This document shows, in pieces, positions 63,079 through 64,000 of a DNA stretch of 64,000 nt. The DNA comes from Streptomyces abyssomicinicus (GTDB lineage Bacteria; Actinomycetota; Actinomycetes; Streptomycetales; Streptomycetaceae), in NCBI RefSeq assembly GCF_008974245.1, contig NZ_BBZI01000005.1, positions 406,180-470,179 of the forward strand, given 5' to 3'. Below the pieces are notes generated by a model. It worked only from the letters and a program-made list of their open reading frames with translations. It searched no databases and had not been told where the DNA came from. The stretch's first letter is position 1. Each line of letters begins with the position of its first letter. The position numbers and the translations under genes were made by a program.

Positions 63079-63873
63079 CCGGCATGAGGCCCGAGCGGCT
63101 GCACCCCGCCGTACGCAACCGCGCCCGGTTCCTGCCGAGCATCCCCGCGGGGCCGCTCGGGCGCGGGATCGGGCGGGCGGTCCGGGCGCGGCTGCCGGCG
63201 GGACGCCTTCCCGAAGGGGTCCTGTCCGGGCTCGTCGCGGGCCTGCCCGGCGGACCGTCACGGCTCTACGTGCCCGCGCCGGGAAGCCGGCGGACCGGCG
63301 CGGCCGTGCTGTGGATCCACGGCGGCGGGCTGGTGAGCGGCGCGGCCGTGCAGGACCACCGGTGGGCGGGACGGCTGTGCGCCGAGTACCGGCTCGCACC
63401 GAGCACCCGTACCCCGTGCCCCTCGACGACTGCCATGCGGTGTGGGGCCGGCTGCTGGAACACGCCGGTGACCTCGGAGTCGACACGACGACCGCACGGC
63501 CGCGGACCGCGGCCTGGACGCCGTCCGCCACCCGGTGTGGGACAACCGCAGCAACCGGGCCGGCTGGTCGTCCTACCTCGGCGTGGAACCCGGCGCCGAC
63601 GGGACGCCGCCGCCCGGGTACGCCGTGCCCGCCCGCCGCCGGGACCTCACGGGGCTGCCGCCCGCCTGGATCGGGGTCGGCGACGCGGACCTCTTCCACC
63701 CGGAGGCATGCGCCTACGCCGGACGGCTCCGGGCGGCCGGCGTCGCGACGGAACTGGACGTGATGCCGGGCGCCCCGCACGGTGTCGAGACGCCGGCGGG
63801 CGAGGTGCCGTGGGTGCGGGCGTACGTCCGGCGCGCCCACGCGTGGCTGGGAGGGCGGCCGGCCACGGGCTGA
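63075..63873 (+). pseudogene. Decayed alpha/beta-hydrolase (HSL/acetylesterase type)
   Basis: The frame opened by GTG 63075 runs through AAVLWIHGGGLVSGAA (the HGGG oxyanion motif) to CAEYRLAP, where one missing base near 63399 breaks it. HPYPVPLDDCHAVWGRLLEHAGDLGVD continues in the next frame. The GDSAGG nucleophile segment expected there is missing, and coding resumes at about 63500 as DRGLDAVRHPVWDNRSNRAG in another frame. It then runs through PPAWIGVGDADLFHPEACAYAGRLRAAGV to HGVETPAG and TGA at 63871-63873. The late Asp and His are kept, but the Ser and about 70 residues are gone, so it cannot work. Confidence 0.75.
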
Positions 63874-63901
63874 GCGCCTTCCCGGCCGGCCGGGAAGCCC
63901 G

Positions 63902-63925
63902 CCCGCGCCGGCCTGCCGGCGCGGG
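63902..63925. terminator. Hairpin after the hydrolase pseudogene
   Basis: CCCGCGCCGGC (63902-63912) and GCCGGCGCGGG (63915-63925) form a perfect 11-bp stem. The remaining bases to 64000 show no gene. Confidence 0.6.
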
Positions 63926-64000
63926 AACGGCCCACTCGCGGCGACCGTCGTGACCGGCGTGCACGCGGACGCCCCGCACCGGGCGCGCCGCACCCAGGAG

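Overview
The window is high-GC actinobacterial DNA that reads as a Streptomyces chromosome. Signs are GTG/ATG (and one TTG) starts, many GTGA/ATGA stop-start overlaps, Tat and lipoprotein signals, leaderless-type promoters, and families common in streptomycetes (DUF4349, TIGR04222, HemY-HemQ, LacI/IclR/GntR sugar regulators). No rRNA, tRNA, CRISPR array, insertion sequence or phage module was seen. Function calls rest on reading the translated sequences; no database search was run.

Layout. 1-4872: sulfur assimilation. A Tat-exported sulfite-oxidase-like gene (cut by the left edge) diverges from a sulfonate/taurine operon (ssuD-like monooxygenase, permease, binding protein, ATPase). Each arm is headed by a short cysteine-containing leader peptide. 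4963-24000: mostly housekeeping. This includes a CoA-disulfide-reductase-like flavoenzyme, a DUF4349 lipoprotein, the coproporphyrin-branch heme pair hemY-hemQ, a secreted peptidase-like alpha/beta-hydrolase that lacks its nucleophile serine, a DUF692/TIGR04222 pair, a PTH2-like protein, a Rieske oxidoreductase, ZapE, a RibD-like reductase, MurC and MsrB. 23485-30545: oxidative enzymes. A secreted class II cholesterol-oxidase-like enzyme is divergent from a TetR regulator. Next comes a Baeyer-Villiger monooxygenase, AurF-like diiron oxygenase and ferredoxin-NADP reductase operon. 30877-33871: small genes and a secreted CE4-CBM2 acetyl-xylan esterase.

34247-60962 is the most coherent part, a plant cell wall (pectin/arabinan) utilisation region. 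Secreted pectate lyase and pectinesterase attack pectin. A carbohydrate ABC transporter without its own ATPase and a sodium:solute symporter import products. An intracellular GH43, a PmoA-like protein and a Gfo/Idh protein act on imported sugars. Uronate dehydrogenase plus 5-dehydro-4-deoxyglucarate dehydratase give the oxidative galacturonate route. An arabinonate-dehydratase-like IlvD/Edd enzyme plus a 2-keto-3-deoxyarabonate-dehydratase-like enzyme give the oxidative L-arabinose route. Both routes end in 2-oxoglutarate semialdehyde, and the matching dehydrogenase is encoded in the same region. LacI, GntR and IclR regulators lie among these genes, with palindromes or repeats in their control regions. 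A three-gene module (Gfo/Idh, DUF993 aldolase-like, TIM-barrel isomerase) beside the LacI gene looks like an uncharacterised sugar or sugar-acid pathway.

61269-64000: an orphan amidinotransferase with an intact triad, a PPOX-fold flavin protein, and an alpha/beta-hydrolase pseudogene that has lost its nucleophile region.
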